NCBI GenBank assembly: GCA_027946365.1
Contig: JAPEUQ010000001.1
Location: 434,001 to 498,000, forward strand
Length of the DNA: 64,000 nt
Reading direction: 5' to 3'
Source of the DNA: Kalmusia sp. IMI 367209
Lineage: Eukaryota > Ascomycota > Dothideomycetes > Pleosporales > Didymosphaeriaceae
How positions within the stretch are numbered: the first letter of the stretch is position 1; each line of letters starts with the position of its first letter. The position numbers and the translations under genes are program-made. Below, piece by piece: positions 21,867 through 32,255 of this stretch. The notes below the pieces were generated by a model. That model saw only the letters and a list, made by a program, of their open reading frames with translations. It was not told where the DNA came from and made no database searches.

Positions 21867-22426
21867 TTACTTGCCGCCGAACCACCCACCGAACCAGCCC
21901 TTCGACTTGTTGATGCCCTCGGTGACTTCCTTGTCGAACTTGTTCGCAGCGGCGTTGACTTCACGGCCAGTCTCCTGTTTGAACTCTTCGAGCTTCTTCT
22001 TGGCATCGGCGCTGTAAGCCTGGATCTTTGCCTCGGCCCTCTCGCTTTCCGCCTTCGCGTCATTGGCCTGGCGCATAACGTCAGGAGACATTCATCACAC
22101 TTGGTCGCAGATACACAAGGGCGATCTGAGACCTGAGGGGCACTTACCAAGCTCTGTGCTCTTGCGCGCACTGCCTCGAAGCCCTCCTCGCCGGCCTTCT
22201 TGGCTTCCTTGTCCTGCCCGGGGAGGTCGCCCTTCAGCTTTCGCGCCGCCGTCGTAGCATCATCTGCAGAGTCATGTCAGTTGTGCATGATATTATCAAC
22301 ATCGTGATGCCCCATACGCTCAAATTTCTTCTCGGCAAGCTTGGGGTCTCCGCCAGCATTGTATAAATAGTAGGAGGCGCCGCCGACCGCAGCAAGACCA
22401 CCCCAGGTAAATACTCGTCGAGACAT
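21867..22426 (-). CDS. Small membrane-anchored protein, calcofluor-hypersensitivity type
   Basis: A 141 aa protein from exons 22318-22426, 22148-22263 and 21867-22067 (introns of 54 and 80 nt). The N-terminus MSRRVFTWGG is followed by a hydrophobic span with GGASYYLYNAGG, then a charged helical body (KLAEKKFEHDA, then AEAKIQAYSADAKKKLEEF) and a Trp/Gly tail GWFGGWFGGK. Fungal proteins with this N-terminal plan are commonly annotated as calcofluor white hypersensitive proteins; I match by general pattern from memory. An N-in mitochondrial or ER anchor is possible. Splice joins were chosen because they keep the Lys/Glu helix continuous. Function is not established by sequence. Confidence 0.65.
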
Positions 22427-22896
22427 TGCGTATATAAGTGGAAGATGAACAGAATGTGCGGGTGAGGTGATTGGGGCGTGGATTGGATGCGGAACGGCGA
22501 CAGGAGCTGCAGGCAAGAGGTACTTATGGGCGGGGTTTTAGCCAGCCTTTCAAGGCACCGCATGCCATCATGACGTACCAGCTTAAGCACGGACCCGCAA
22601 CGAACATCGTCCATCCCTCGATCCTGGTCATCGATGCTCCAGACCTCCCCATATTTCTTTACGCTTCGCTTTCTTGCGCACCAAGTGCTGGTAGCGCCTG
22701 TATTTGTTTTGTTTCTCCTGCATTCATTGCGCGTGGCAGTTCCCTGTGTCGAGTTCGCTGTTGCCCCTGATTCCTAGCGCCACGAATAGCGGTCCTACCA
22801 ACCTGTACAATTTGTCGTTAAAGACTCATGTCTCCACGGTAGCACGGCGCAAAGCCAAACTCCCACCTCACTCACAAACGTACAATAAAATCTGCA
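22427..22896. other. Divergent promoter region
   Basis: 470 nt between the small membrane protein gene (left) and the dysferlin-domain gene (right). No further gene is seen. Confidence 0.5.
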
Positions 22897-23990
22897 ATGG
22901 CAGATCAGCACATCGCCCTCGTTGATCGCGCCAACGACGAAACCAGCCCCGAGCGTCCTGAACGATCCGAAGCACAGACGCAGCAACCGACTCCAGACTC
23001 ACATATTGACGTCTTGTATGAGAATCAGCGCGGCTGGTTCATTTTTGGCATTCCCCTCTTCTCTGCGAACGCGCTGTGGAATCTACGAGTCGACCAAGCC
23101 CCTTGGGTCGATGCGAAGTTCAAACGCTCACCCGTCAACATCACAAATGCACAAGTCCCAGACCCTAGTTGGGTGTGGGAATGGAAGAGCTGGTATGTTG
23201 ATATGAGCCATGACGTGGACGAAGAAGGCTGGCAGTACAGCCTCTGGTTCAGAGGCGCTGCTTGGCACGGCAACCACCCATGGTTCCACAGCTTTGTGCG
23301 GAGGCGACGCTGGTTGCGGAAGCGTGTGAAGCAGAAGCTACCACCCAAGACCAAGGAGAACAGGGAGAGACTATTCGGGGACACATTCAGCATTGGAACC
23401 ACCCTGGCAAGGGCTGTCACGAGTACAACGGGTCCGGCCAGTGTGCAGGAGAGCGGAGAAACGTCACTCGATGAGGAGATCAGGAATGTGCCGACATTGA
23501 TGCAGAAACTCAAGAAAGCGGCTATCGACCGAGAAAAGATTGCGCTCATCAACAGATTCATCGAGGAAGGCGGCGAGGAGCTGCACTATCTGGCCGAGCA
23601 GGTGCGTATATGCAACTCTACTGTCTTCATGCCGACTAACAAGTGTAGATCCCAGCCATAATGTCGCTGCTCATCTTTCAAAGCTCACGCCGTCAGCTCC
23701 TCTCCACCCTCATGGAAACCATCGACGACGCTAGAGCACAGAGAGACAAAAACAAGAAGCAAGCGAAATCCGAGGACGGAGCAGAAGAGCGGAGGATCAA
23801 CAATCTGCTCAAGGCAGTAGAAGCTGCTGATGCAGAGTGTAAGAAGTTAGAGTACTGGAGTGACATCCGGAAGTTAGCTGAAGAAGGCAACGCAGGTAAT
23901 GCAACCGATCCTAACAACGGCTGGGACGAGAAGTGGCAGGGTCTCGATTTGAGCGGTGCGGATCATCCTAGAGAGCCACCAAAGAAGTAG
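22897..23990 (+). CDS. Dysferlin-domain (DysF) protein, Mug65/Spo73/Pex24-related
   Basis: A 348 aa protein from exons 22897-23601 and 23649-23990 (47-nt intron, join AEQ-IPAIM). The Trp-rich N-terminal domain carries DVLYENQRGWFIFG (about 45-60) and ALWNLRVDQAPW, matching the DysF N-terminal motif. WVWEWKSWYVDM and the WQYSLWFRGAAWHG block match the DysF C-terminal motif, followed by a basic RRRRWLRKRV stretch. The C-terminal half is charged and helical, probably coiled coil. Fungal DysF proteins act in peroxisome maintenance (Pex23/Pex24 group) or spore membrane extension (Spo73, Mug65). This one lacks evident membrane spans, which favours the Spo73/Mug65 type. Confidence 0.75.
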
Positions 23991-24142
23991 TGAATGGACG
24001 AACGAGCGGATTGAGTGGCTCGAACTTTGGATGAAGTATGAGCTAGCATGGCATTGATACCCCGACATAACTCTAATTCACGTCTAAGCTTCGCGTACAT
24101 AGCTTTGAATGCATAGACTTACGGCGCACGCCGCTTTGCACA

Positions 24143-24439
24143 TCATCTCTGCCTATACCTAACGCGTATCGGACCTTCGATATTTTCCAGCGATTTCACC
24201 CTCACAACCTTCCCCTTCTGCAGTACCTCCACATCCCCATACTCCCTCATCTCCCAGACCAAGGCCCGCACGTCTTCCATGGTGTCGCGCCAATCATACG
24301 CATTCAGCTTCTGTAACTCTTCTTCAGTCAAAGCGCGGGCCACTTCGGAGGGGCAGATGGTCTTCGGATACGCCCGCTTGTCTAGCAGCTCTGTCAAATG
24401 TTTCCGTATAATTTCTTGCTGGTCATAGTCGAGTATCAT
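24143..24439 (-). CDS. DUF3253-family protein
   Basis: A 98 aa protein from the ATG at 24439. The upstream open frame (to 24616) lacks protein character and is treated as leader. The core PKTICPSEVARALTEEE, a conserved Trp in the next helix (NAYDWRDTM), then VEVLQKGKVV and a terminal GPIRVRYR are the marks of DUF3253, a small winged-helix-like family in bacteria and fungi (often CPSEVAR... GPIRLR). Function of the family is unknown; nucleic-acid binding is a guess from fold-like layout. It is divergent from the beta-carbonic anhydrase gene. Confidence 0.7.
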   Translation of the reverse strand: MILDYDQQEIIRKHLTELLDKRAYPKTICPSEVARALTEEELQKLNAYDWRDTMEDVRALVWEMREYGDVEVLQKGKVVRVKSLENIEGPIRVRYRQR

Positions 24440-24948
24440 TCTGCCGGCCCGAGACTGATTACAAGATGCGTGGGTGGCGCGCCAAACGCAATAGAAACGG
24501 TCAAGAGTTGGACAAGACTCTCGGTGCGTGGGTGGTGAGGGTTCTTGGCCCGCTAGATCGGCGCTGGGTATAGCGGAATCGGCGGGGGGTGTTGCAAATC
24601 TTGACGTCAGAGCCAATCAGGGGCTACGCGATGCGCGAAGCTCAACACACTGCATTCCACTTCGTTCCGAGCGGGTTGGCGAGCGGGCTGTGGAGTTTTG
24701 GCCTTCTCAATCGCAGCAGGGATCGGGAGTGAATCATGCGTGTGTTGGTGCACAAGCTACCCCACGTTGGGAGGGGTCACGTATATGTAGCTCCCCGGCC
24801 TGTGTCTTTTCTCCCTTCTTTCAAATATTCGACTGCGGTTAGAGGCGGCCCTCCGAGATCGGTGCTATTTCAGAATCCGACGTCTACAGCTCAACCTCCT
24901 ACACTTGCAGGAAGTAGACGTTGCTCGACCAAAGCTGGAAAACCCACC
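24440..24948. other. Divergent promoter region
   Basis: Between the DUF3253 gene and the carbonic anhydrase. The right part (from 24736) stays in frame with the carbonic anhydrase and could encode an N-terminal extension. Confidence 0.45.
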
Positions 24949-25767
24949 ATGGCTTCCGAAGACCCCCAGGACGTGCGCAGATACCTGCAGCAGAGCCATG
25001 ACCGGATCTTCGAGAACAACAAGAAGTGGGCTGAGGAGCAGAAGAAGAAGCATCCCGAGTTCTTCGAGAAATTGAGCGCAGGACAAAGCCCTGAGTATCT
25101 CTGGATTGGTATGCCCCCCCCCTACCTATCAATGTCCCCGAGCAGAATCTCTTCCCCTCGGGGAACAATTGGCTACCACACACAAACATGATTTTGATCG
25201 GGAAGGACACCTGCTAACCATGCTGCGATCACAGGCTGCTCTGACTCCCGCATCCCCGCCGAAGCCATCACCGGCCTCGAAGCCGGCGAAATGTTCATCC
25301 ACCGCAACATCGCCAATATGGTCTGCGCCACCGACCTCAACGTCATGTCCGTCGTCAACTACGCCGTCCGACACCTGCACGTCAAGCACATCATCGTCTG
25401 CGGGCACTACGGCTGCGGGGGCGTCAAAGCCGCCATGTCGCCCAAGGATCTCGGGCTGCTCAACCCTTGGCTGCGCAACATACGGGACGTGTACCGCTTG
25501 CACGAGGCTGAGCTCAACGCCATCCAAGGATCGTCTGAGAAGTACGACCGGTTGGTCGAGCTGAACGTGGTGGAGCAGGCGCGGAACATCATCAAGACGG
25601 CGGCCGTGCAGCAGTTGTACAAGCAAAAGGGATATCCGATCGTGCATGGCTGGGTCTTTGGATTCAATGATGGCAGACTGAAGGATCTGGAGATCGATTT
25701 CGAGGGCCAGTTGAAGGAGATTCAGAAGATTTACGATTTGACAACGGATGCGTTGGAAGGGTCGTAG
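24949..25767 (+). CDS. Beta-carbonic anhydrase
   Basis: A 230 aa enzyme from exons 24949-25108 and 25235-25767 (126-nt intron holding a run of eight C). It interconverts CO2 and bicarbonate. Zinc ligands are Cys55 (CSDSR), His111 and Cys114 (CGHYGCGG); the Asp57-Arg59 dyad is intact. The ATG at 24949 has a strong context (CCCACCATGG) and gives the normal length of the cytosolic form. The frame is open upstream to an ATG at 24736; those 71 residues contain no Asp or Glu and many Arg and Ser, so a mitochondrial presequence from a longer transcript is possible. Fungal beta-CAs supply bicarbonate for biosynthesis and CO2 sensing. Confidence 0.92.
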
Positions 25768-26469
25768 GAGAGACGGCGTGAGGAGTTAGACGGGCATTGA
25801 TGAGGGTTTGGAGTTAGGATGAGATGTAGTATAGATCGATAGAGGCTTACTGGAGTCGAGTGTTATGCGTTGTTTGTCGTATTCTATCCAGAATAAACTG
25901 CACGTTGAGAGATGCTAAGGGTTCGATTGTGATTGCTAATACGGATCGTGAAGAGTCGTGATGTGGCTCCCGTCAAATATCTAGCACATATCAAGCGTCA
26001 ATTTCCAGCTCAAGCGTGTAGCTTTACTCACTGCTTCATCTGATGAAGGTGCTTGCGGCTTTCTCAGTTGCCAATCAATGCTATATTTTCAACGTCCCCA
26101 TCTTGTTTTTGTACGCATGTGTGATGAAACGCATGATGAGCGAGTAGGCTGCTACGAGCATCTGGCAAGTATCATGTGATAAGCCGAAGCACCGTGAACA
26201 CTGCAGCAGGGAAAACGCACCTGGATCGATCAATATCACGATGTTCACAATGCAGTGTCTCGGTACATATAGCATTGACATGCAATGACAAAAAGGCTCT
26301 AACGGAATATTCCCATTGCAATCTGAGCCACAGACTCTACTCAAAGCTAGACACCGTTCTAAATTGGTGCTTTTCAACTTCAGGCCGCTGACCCGGATCC
26401 AGACTCACACTTTTCTCTGAAATAGTAGTCAAGCGACAAGGGCAACATTTCCCTTCTTACAGAAATACT
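25768..26469. other. Intergenic, tail-to-tail
   Basis: 3' flanks of carbonic anhydrase and amidase, 0.7 kb. No gene is seen. Confidence 0.5.
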
Positions 26470-28304
26470 CTATTCATGTGAACCATTGATAATTGAATCC
26501 ACTAGCGAAGCTGTATGTGTCAATGCTTCATCCATATAGCGGTAACCAACTAGTTGGACGCAAATAGGAGCGTTTTTGTAAAGTTCAGGTCCGGTATCTA
26601 TGAGGTTGGGAAGGCAAAATATCAGCTTCCCTTGCCTTGAAAACTTCTAAAGGGGGTAGGGTAAGTACATACAGAGACTATACATGCGGGCGTCCTCAGC
26701 GCCATATTTAGCATTGCTAAGATCATCAGCGAGGTCGGACTCGCACACCGTGTCAACAGGGATGACGACTGCGGGATAATCGAGATAATTCCATAGACCG
26801 GTGTAGGTGATTGTGGTCCATGTGTCGAGAGGTAGGGCTGTGTGCGGCGCCGGCGGCATGAGTATTGCATCGATATTGTTGCTGCGGAAGAGGTCTAAAT
26901 AGTTTCGCGCTGCGGCTTGACGACGCACATTCAGATCGAAGAAACCGCGCAGGTCGGTGCCCTTCATGGAGAGAAGGCTAAGGGCTTTGAGTGAGGGGAC
27001 CTCGGGCTCGCCTGTACGAGCAAAGAGATCATAATAATTCTTTGAAAGGGTTCAGCATTAGCTTTGGTGTGTGCTGAGCATGATGGCATATGTTTCGCTG
27101 TTGGACTTACTTGATTCCCTAACAGTGTGAAGTACTTGATTAGGTCGCTATAGTGCTCTTTGACGTTTGGTAAAGTAAGTGGGATGATCTCGATCCTGTC
27201 GCTACTCCGGAGAAGATCAGAAGCTTTCTTCAAGCCACGCCGGACCGGCGGTGATGGGGTGTAGATTCCTTCATCCAGTACTAGACCGATTCGTACTTTG
27301 TCTTTTGGTGTTAGATTCGTCCAAGGCACTGATACTACAGTGCTGTCGTATTGCCAAGTCTTCGCCTGCATTGTAGTTTTCAAGAACAAAGCTATGTCTC
27401 GAAGCGAAGTTGCCATCGGCCCCGCCGTCGAACGCACCCCATCTGTTCCTGGAGTCGTCAGATCTCTCACGCCACCATGAGGTACTATCCCCACGCTTGG
27501 CCTAAATCCGTAGATTCCGTTGCAGACTGAAGGGACGCGAATGCTTCCGCCAATGTCTGTGCCAACGCCGAGCACACTCCCTCGGAGGGCGAGAAGGGCA
27601 CCTTCACCACCTGTGCTTCCACCAGCCGTCAGTGCAGTATTGCGAGGATTTAGAGTCCTGCCGAAAACGTTGTTGTCGCTGTCGCCGGTCATGATTGTTT
27701 GCGGGAGATTGGTCTTGCAGTAAAGTATAGCGCCCAGATCTAGTAACATTGCTGCCGTGCCGCTGTCTTCCTCTGCAGGCTCGTTGACGAAGCATGCCAA
27801 TCCGGTGGATGTGTCGCAACCTGACACTTGGAAACTATCCTTGAGCGAGATAGGAAGACCATGGAAAGGCCGGAGGGCTTTGCCGGGATTCATTTTTCGT
27901 TCGCGGTCAAGCTCACGGGCTCTCTGGATTGCTTTGTCGAAAAATACTTCCGTTAGGCAATTAGTCTGGATCAGGAGTGAGCTAGGTAACGAAATCGTAG
28001 TAAGCTTTTGGTAAAGTACACGAACCAGCTGGTGAGCAATAGCAGCTCTTTTGCAAAATGCGACTGTAACCTCCTCTGCAGACCAGCCACCGCCTTTGAG
28101 ATTTTCCAACAACGCCGTGGCATTAAAATTGGAGGTAATATCACACTCTACTTCGCTCAAGAGCCCGCAGGTTAACGGTATGTCCATGAAGTTGGTGGCT
28201 CCATGGTAGCTTTGAGGAAGAAGCCACTCTTTGGGAATTTTGCTCTGACGTTGCAACTTCTTTTCGGCAGAAATAGTTCTATAATCCCTGAGAACCTCCG
28301 ACAT
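26470..28304 (-). CDS. Amidase (amidase-signature family)
   Basis: A 542 aa enzyme from exons 28026-28304, 27111-27965, 26673-27039 and 26470-26597. It hydrolyses an amide to acid and ammonia or amine. The Ser-cisSer-Lys triad is visible: Lys135 in GLPISLKDSF, Ser210 in GGSTGGEG and Ser234 in GTDIGGSIR. The first intron (27966-28025, 60 nt, donor GTTCGT) has no stop and keeps frame if retained, which would add 20 residues; removal gives the usual AHQLTNCLTE. The N-terminal helical region (SAEEVTVAFCKRAA) and the C-terminal NAPICVQLVG match fungal acetamidase- and indoleacetamide-hydrolase-like proteins. No signal peptide. It shares a promoter region with a Zn2Cys6 gene and is likely part of the 26.5-34 kb cluster. 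Confidence 0.88.
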
Positions 28305-28942
28305 GGTGATGTTCTGAGTTACAAGAATGAAATGATGATAACCTGGATTGTCTCATGATTGACGTGACGTTCAATGTAGCCATACTTATAGCATAGAGAA
28401 TGGCATCCCATCTTTATTTAGCACTAGATAGCCGTGATGCAGTGAAACAGGATCCATGGAACAAGGCATCTGGAAGGAAAGCCTCCGGTTCCGGTCCCGG
28501 TTCCGGCTCCGGCGCTGTAGCGTGTTAGTCCAATCATGCATACAGACTTACAATTAAAAGCTACCCTCGAATAATCTCTTGCCCAATCTGCTATCATGAC
28601 CGCAATTCTTTGTTTACACAGGTGTTCCTGTTGTTCGCCGTGAGACTGCGTGAGACTGCTACCGGTCGATCTTCACCGGCCCGAAATCGCCCCAACTCAG
28701 CCTAGCGCAACAACCAGCTTATCAAGCATTTCAAGGAATCCACTCTGAACGGCTTGTCAACTGACACCATTAATCTACGAACGACTGTCGCCGAACTTTT
28801 TCCCATTGCTGAGACCGCCTCATCCCAAAAGTGATTGGTATGACAGGGATGCCGTAACTCATCGGGTCTTGTTTTTTTGCAGCATCTCCTCTCAATACAG
28901 AATTTACCCAGAGTATCGGCCTACCTGTTCAAGTTAATTGAA
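28305..28942. other. Divergent promoter region, amidase / Zn2Cys6 regulator
   Basis: 638 nt. It holds a GC-rich array of CGG/CCG triplets at 28483-28515 and spaced CCGG pairs near 28660-28682. No separate gene is seen. Confidence 0.5.
28483..28515. promoter_or_regulatory. CGG/CCG triplet array
   Basis: A short degenerate repeat of TTCCGG / TCCCGG / CTCCGG units. CGG triplets in direct, inverted or everted order are the classical targets of Zn2Cys6 dimers, and the regulator encoded next door is such a protein. Binding is inferred, not shown. Confidence 0.35.
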
Positions 28943-30361
28943 ATGGTAATAACCAAAACCCGGAACCGGGGGCTTAGAAGCGCATGCGATCGGTGCTACC
29001 AACTTAAGGAACGCTGTGAGCGTACGTCAAGCACATCTTGTGAAAGATGTGAACGACTGGATCAGGTCTGTTTGACTGTCCGCCCAGTGCGACCGACAGG
29101 TCGTCGAAAAACTCGTCGAGAACATTCAAACTCTCAAGTCATATCGAGTCGGTCCATAAGTGGCATGCAGTCTACGCGCTACGTCGGCTCATGTTTGCAA
29201 GAGGCGCCTGGTCTGACCCCAGAAGAGAAAGAGCTGATGACGTTTCTTCTGGGCGATTCTCACACCATGCAGTATTCTGTTGTCAACCCCCGATTCAAAG
29301 ACGCAGAGCAGGAGTCATTTGCAGGCCTGTTGCCCGCCGCTTGGCCAATCCTCAAGGATGCATATCTCGCCTATGCTGGTGTAATGAAGTCACTTCAGGC
29401 CGGCTGTGCAACAAAAGCGGATGATGATTCACACTTCCGCCACGTAACTTCCGCCATGATATCGTTGCGTAGCCTTCCAATTACCAAGTCAGAAGACGCA
29501 AAATTATGTCTTACACTAGGATTCGCCTTGGCATTCTCTGTTTATGCTACCATTGGTGTGGGTGTCTCCGATATCTGCCACTACTGCCTCAGTATTACAA
29601 AGCCTTTCATTGAGGCTTCTGCTATAGATCCAGAAATGGAGCCCCGTATAAGTCTTCTCGTGCTATTAGAGACCATGGAGTGTCTAGTCTACCGCCGAAA
29701 GCCGACTTTGAGAATCCAGCCACGGTCCCCCAGAAAAGTGGACCGCCACCTTGGCCTTTGTCTCGCCTTGTTACCGTACTATTACGATCTCTGTGTTATC
29801 AGCCATTCACTCATTGATAACCCTGGCACGAGGCCTGTAGGCCTTCAGCAGCAGCTCGAAGAGATCCGAGCTCACGTGGACAAATGGCAGCCATCTGAAC
29901 CAGAGGGTTTCATCCATGATTTTAGCACGACTGAAGTTGTACAACTCCTCGCACAAGCTAAAGTTTATCGATTGGCAGCGCTTCTGATGATTCACCGTTT
30001 ACAGCACACATTTGGGCAGGAGGATAGACAAGCAGATATCTGGTCACGCGAGGTGATGCTGGAGCTTGAGCTGGCTCAACGAATATCCAACCAACCGGTT
30101 CGCTTTGTGACCCTGCCATTCATCATTGCGGCGGTCGAAATTCGGGACTCCGCTGAACGGAGTGAAGCCGTTCAGAACGTAGATGTATATGTCGATCAAT
30201 TCACGCCAGTCGTGCAAAAGGCCACCAAGACCTTTTTTTCACGCGTCTGGCACGAGCGTGACGTGCATCCAAATTGCTCTTGGTTTGACTCGATTCACAA
30301 GCCATGTGTTGTATTAGACTCTATAGGAGGCTCTTTTTTGGGTCAGTCAACTCGAGAGTAG
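28943..30361 (+). CDS. Zn2Cys6 transcription factor
   Basis: A 472 aa nuclear regulator. The ATG at 28943 puts the zinc cluster at the N-terminus: Cys15, 18, 25, 33, 36 and 43 in CDRCYQLKERC...CERCERLDQVC, spacing C-2-C-6-C-7-C-2-C-6-C, followed by a basic RPTGRRKTRREH linker. An earlier frame start at 28877 is not ATG and adds residues without character. The remainder is helical with Leu/Ala-rich blocks, as in the middle homology region of fungal regulators, and it resembles the aflatoxin-regulator-like group with a short C-terminal half. No obvious coiled coil follows the cluster. It sits between amidase and cyclase genes and is the probable local regulator. Confidence 0.88.
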   Translation: MVITKTRNRGLRSACDRCYQLKERCERTSSTSCERCERLDQVCLTVRPVRPTGRRKTRREHSNSQVISSRSISGMQSTRYVGSCLQEAPGLTPEEKELMTFLLGDSHTMQYSVVNPRFKDAEQESFAGLLPAAWPILKDAYLAYAGVMKSLQAGCATKADDDSHFRHVTSAMISLRSLPITKSEDAKLCLTLGFALAFSVYATIGVGVSDICHYCLSITKPFIEASAIDPEMEPRISLLVLLETMECLVYRRKPTLRIQPRSPRKVDRHLGLCLALLPYYYDLCVISHSLIDNPGTRPVGLQQQLEEIRAHVDKWQPSEPEGFIHDFSTTEVVQLLAQAKVYRLAALLMIHRLQHTFGQEDRQADIWSREVMLELELAQRISNQPVRFVTLPFIIAAVEIRDSAERSEAVQNVDVYVDQFTPVVQKATKTFFSRVWHERDVHPNCSWFDSIHKPCVVLDSIGGSFLGQSTRE

Positions 30362-30741
30362 TCTTTGCTATGACACATCTCGTCATCATTGCTTCTTAAT
30401 CTCCACCATTGGTTTTGCGCCGACAAATGTTCTTATGATTACGCATGCATTCCGTCTTGGGAGGTTCCAAGAGCGGTACGAGAACATCGCACCATAAACT
30501 GAGCAAAGATCTGCGATTATAGGTAAAGTCTTCTTGTGGACCTTGGAGAGATAATAGACTGCTTTTGAGCGACATAATGTATTTTACTTTTGGAATATAC
30601 CCTGGATGGGCCTTAGATACCTCCATCCATCGATAGACACACGTAGTACCAGTCATATCGTAGGATCCAGCTTGACCATACGAAGCGCAGTTGTAAAAGA
30701 CAGGGAGGTATGTCAACATAGGATCCACCTTGTTGGAGATA
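30362..30741. other. Intergenic, tail-to-tail
   Basis: 3' flanks of the regulator and the cyclase gene. Nothing else is seen. Confidence 0.5.
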
Positions 30742-31713
30742 TTATAGAAACGCGACCGCATTGGCTGGACTTGCAACCCCTCCAGGGATCTTGAGAGGTG
30801 TACTCTGCAAGAAGAAAGTCCACCTCTTCCTCTCTCGACACGCGTTAGCAAGCTCTTCTAAATCAAACAACTCGCCAATAGGCATTCCCCACCCCGCGAG
30901 ACACCACTGATGTATGCTGACATCCGGTTCATTATATGGTCCTGTTGCTGGTCCCCGCTCAAAGCCCGCAGCATCCGATGCGATAGCAGCGAATTGGTTT
31001 TCCCACAGCCAGCGAAGGGTGTCGCGATTTGCTTCAAGCCCGAGAAGACCGCCAGGCTCGCGAGTGGGGAAGTCTTGCTTCTGCTGAGCAGAGAGCTTTT
31101 CGTACTCAGCACTAAAGCCGACCCTTATGAATAGGATATCCGCTGGGCGTAGAACAATATTGTGTTCGCTGATAATGGCTTGTAGATCAGACAAGGTTAC
31201 AGCGCCGGTCTGAAATGGCGACAGTTGCTTTCTATTCCGGATAGACCATGAGTACCAGTCAAGTAGAACCCCCCGCCCTGTGATACCACCCTTTTTTGCA
31301 AAGATATCGATGCTCAGTGGTCCTCCTTCAGGACTAAACTCTTCCTGTCGATGGCCGTTATAGAATTGACCTGTTCTTTGATAACCATAATGCCGAAAGC
31401 CATCCCACTGAGTACTACTCTGTGTGTTGATCCTGATCGCATCATCGTTCATGATCATGGGGGCTTTGTTCAGGATTTCATGATGGAAGCGTTGACGATC
31501 GAAAGCGGGATGGGTCGGCTTGTCTAGAGGCCAATCAAGGGATATGCGAACACCCTCCTTGATCTCGGTTATGCTCGAAATTACGGTCTCGGGCGTAATG
31601 ACATTGAGCATACCCAGCTCATCGTCTTTCCCCCAAAGACCCCAAGCATTGCCTGGTGGTCCAGATTTATCGAGTGGTAGGTCATCGAACGAGGGACGAT
31701 GAGGTGGCCCCAT
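30742..31713 (-). CDS. Cyclase-family hydrolase (PF04199 type)
   Basis: A 323 aa single-exon protein. It belongs to the putative cyclase/kynurenine-formamidase/isatin-hydrolase superfamily: WGKDDELGMLN near the N-terminus, VRISLDWPLDKP, the TQWDGFRHYGYQ block (about 108-119), GGITGRGVLLDW, LFIRVGFSAEYE and the C-terminal AIASDAAGFERGP with HQWCLAGWGMPIGE. The bacterial metal motif HxGTHxDxPxH is not intact; the region reads STQWDGFRHYG, a variant I associate with fungal members. Family members hydrolyse cyclic or formyl amides. Adjacent amidase, regulator and transporter suggest breakdown of a nitrogen-containing aromatic compound. Confidence 0.82.
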   Translation of the reverse strand: MGPPHRPSFDDLPLDKSGPPGNAWGLWGKDDELGMLNVITPETVISSITEIKEGVRISLDWPLDKPTHPAFDRQRFHHEILNKAPMIMNDDAIRINTQSSTQWDGFRHYGYQRTGQFYNGHRQEEFSPEGGPLSIDIFAKKGGITGRGVLLDWYSWSIRNRKQLSPFQTGAVTLSDLQAIISEHNIVLRPADILFIRVGFSAEYEKLSAQQKQDFPTREPGGLLGLEANRDTLRWLWENQFAAIASDAAGFERGPATGPYNEPDVSIHQWCLAGWGMPIGELFDLEELANACRERKRWTFFLQSTPLKIPGGVASPANAVAFL

Positions 31714-32255
31714 GGTTGTGAATAAGTCGATACATGGCGTCTTGAAAGAACGCTGATGATGTACAGGATATGCCCCGAAGGAGTGAATAGCCTCGGGCGC
31801 TGATCTGCGAGTCCAGTTGAAACGGAAGGAGCGTACTATACCTAATATGGCTTAGTAATTTCCTTGTATGTCGTCTGGGATAAACGTTTTCGCACGCGAG
31901 CCTCGCCAACCTTCGCTGTTCTCCGTACGATACAGATCGGAACCATCTTCGCGCCCCAGAAGGAGGTGGCTAAATCCGGGTAGATGGTTCACTGGTGCTA
32001 GGAGACGCTCGTGAGTTCTAAGGTGCTCCGTTAGGAAGTTAGTCGTTACAGTGGCGTAGTGGGAAAAGCTTTAATCCGCCATGATGCACCCCAACCTGGG
32101 GTAGGCTTGAGCTAGGGTTGCCGAATGCCAATCGATATCCGGGGTAGAACGTGGGGAGCAGTATGGTGTGCATAAAACTACCTGGGTGGCCTGTCACAAG
32201 TTCGACGCAAGCCTAGCTAGACATCGACACCTGCTACGCCTGGACTGCGGCGACT
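31714..32255. other. Divergent promoter region, cyclase / transporter
   Basis: 542 nt. An open but featureless frame reaches back to 32168 and is not considered coding. No repeat is seen. Confidence 0.5.

Noticed and set aside
21523..22017. A 164-codon frame on the plus strand
   Set aside because: Half of it is antisense to the small membrane protein, whose spliced frame is far more protein-like.
25106..25647. Frames on both strands overlapping the carbonic anhydrase
   Set aside because: They overlap zinc-ligand codons of a clear enzyme and have no domain character.
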